Part shown: one piece after another, positions 62,396 through 64,000 of the stretch
Layout of the letters: the number at the start of each line of letters is the position of its first letter
Numbering within the stretch: the stretch's first letter is position 1
Source: Antitrichia curtipendula
Taxonomy: Eukaryota; Streptophyta; Bryopsida; Hypnales; Leucodontaceae
Direction of reading: 5' to 3'
Assembly (NCBI GenBank): GCA_951230915.1
Contig: OX579635.1
Location: forward strand, 12,400,001-12,464,000
Length of the DNA: 64,000 nucleotides
Program-made: the position numbers and the translations under genes
The notes under the pieces: model-generated
The model's input: the letters and a program-made list of their open reading frames with translations, nothing else
The model's database searches: none
Told to the model about the DNA's origin: nothing

Positions 62396-64000
62396 AAAAT
62401 AGTCAAATGTTGCACTTTGAGGGGGAGGTACAAAAAACGACAGCTAGGGTTTCAAAGCCCTAACTTAGTGGCGGCTAGGGTTTCAAAATCCTAATCATGT
62501 GATTCGTCTTAGTCATGTATATGACTTGTTCTAGTCATGTGACTTGACATAGTCACACAACTGACCAAATATAACTATACTAAGCAACTAAGTTATTTTA
62601 ATAATCAAATTTGATCCAAAGTGAATACATGTTGACACTACAACTCCACAAAATGCTTAAAGGAAAATTGCAAGGCCTTAAGCACCTACAATTATAGAAA
62701 AAAAAGTGTACAAAAAGTGTGGAAGCGAAAGTATTTAATAGAGGTGCTATTTAAATGCATCTTTGAAGTAAAACAAGGGATTATGTTTCTATAGTCTAAG
62801 TATATCCTTGTAAGAACATCCAAACAACCATCTTTTAATTGCAATACAAACATGCGCATGCCTACAATGAACCTTAATCTTCATATGAATAATTTTGTGA
62901 CTCATATAGGGCCTACAAAGACCCTCTAAAATGTGACTTGTATGACATTGTTGTGAATCTTCCGAATAAATAAACAAACTTCAATACATAACATGTGTGA
63001 GTGTTTTTACTATATCTTTGAAATAAAGCATGCACAGTCATGTTCTTTATTGTTGAGCTAAGTCTTAAGTTGGATATTTAAGTATTATTCAATTGACATT
63101 CTAATCATTGAACAAATTTTTCTAATGATAAACTATAAGTGGTTCACATCTTAATTAAAACTGACAAAAATTATAAAAATTAGAAGTTTGAGGTGGTTTT
63201 GGATGTTTTTGGCTAATCCAAGCCAAAGCTTTAGACTTCCAAATCCAAGTTGAAAATTTCAAATTTTTGATAGTTTAAGTTGTAGAGTGTTGCATGCCTA
63301 TTCAAAAATAGTAAAATCTTTAAAGTGGGATATTTTTAGCAAAAATTATGGATAGATAAAGTTCTATCTCTTCTATTTTTTTCAAGACTTTATCTAACAT
63401 TTTTTCTAGCCTATAAGTCTAAACTCACTTTTGCTTTCAAGATTGCATTGTAAATGTCATCTAAATGTAAGGTCCCTTTCTAGCTTGAATAGCTGAATTT
63501 TGATGTTTATAATCCAAAATTAATGCTCTTGATTATCTGATTTCATTATAATCTATTTTCTTTATTTTTTTATCCATTTTTTAAAGTGTGATATATTCTT
63601 GAAAACTTTTAAAAATTACCTAAATGATTTTGAATTCAAAATTGGGTTTTAATAAATTTTTAAGTTTGAGTTAAACTTCTAATTTCTAATATAATTATGG
63701 TTTCTACCAAAAAAATAACAAAGTGTCAAATTCAAAGACATGCCTCAGAATCCATTTCTACCTCATCCCGAGTTTTCAGCATGCATATTATGGTTGTATC
63801 ATAAGGCCTATCTTGATTCATTCTGTTGTGTTTTTTGTATCTTTGTATACAACTTAATCCCTGAAGGTCAGAGATTATATTTTCATCAAAATCGCTCCAA
63901 AACAACTATTTCTAATACAAGTACCAAATTTAGAAAAAAATATATTTGAAAAAATGTAACCATAGGATCTTGTATTAAACTAGTTTGAAAAGTTGTCAAA
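62396..64000. other. Intergenic DNA to the window end
   Basis: Two CTAGGGTTTCAAA repeats about 36 bp apart occur at 62444-62495, and GTCATGTATATGAC-type hairpin motifs echo the 60-kb array at 62510-62560. Beyond that the DNA is AT-rich with no supported gene; the ORF at 63740-63949 is unrecognised. Confidence 0.4.

Overview
The window looks like nuclear DNA of a land plant, probably a seed-free one (a moss, liverwort or lycophyte is my best guess; the sequence alone does not decide). The reasons are GT-AG split genes with moderate-GC exons, a plastid-type FtsZ1, mitochondrial-type succinyl-CoA ligase and release factor 1, a plant-type pectinesterase, and long AT-rich gaps filled with small terminal-inverted-repeat (TIR) elements. 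Six well-supported protein genes can be assembled exon by exon with every phase matching, or as single exons; a seventh is broken.

Layout: 1-138 (+) 3' end of an unidentified membrane-protein gene. 2859-6617 (+) ftsZ1-like gene, 5 exons, 442 aa. 9121-12943 (-) succinyl-CoA ligase beta subunit, 12 exons, 422 aa. 16711-18725 large imperfect inverted repeat built of ~170-bp units and split by a 619-bp nested TIR element. 19592-21548 (-) secreted pectinesterase, 5 exons, 333 aa. 23-28 kb AT-rich repeats and several miniature elements. 29620-35954 (+) TFIIIC 90-kDa-subunit-like protein, 18 exons, 981 aa. 40035-41507 (+) intronless JmjC/cupin-8 oxygenase, 490 aa. 42583-44415 (-) intronless, GC-rich, bacterial-looking carbohydrate-binding plus beta-helix glycosidase (GH87/mycodextranase-like) carrying one in-frame TAG. 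44.4-52.4 kb repeat-rich desert with a decayed ORF. 52400-56250 (+) mitochondrial peptide chain release factor 1, 11 exons, 422 aa. 56.3-64 kb desert with a tandem array of short hairpins and a purine-only minisatellite.

The genes do not form a pathway. They are housekeeping genes for plastid division, the TCA cycle, RNA polymerase III transcription and mitochondrial translation termination, plus two cell-wall or secreted carbohydrate enzymes and one oxygenase. The more unusual material is (i) the glycosidase with a single premature stop at a position where relatives have a sense codon, (ii) two Mutator-type miniature elements with clean 9-bp target duplications that share a core but have unrelated TIRs, (iii) the giant fold-back locus that preserves its own empty site for the nested element, and (iv) the hairpin array with apparent compensatory base changes, itself broken by a 302-bp element of a family present three times here. 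I see no operon-like defence system, CRISPR array or rRNA gene.
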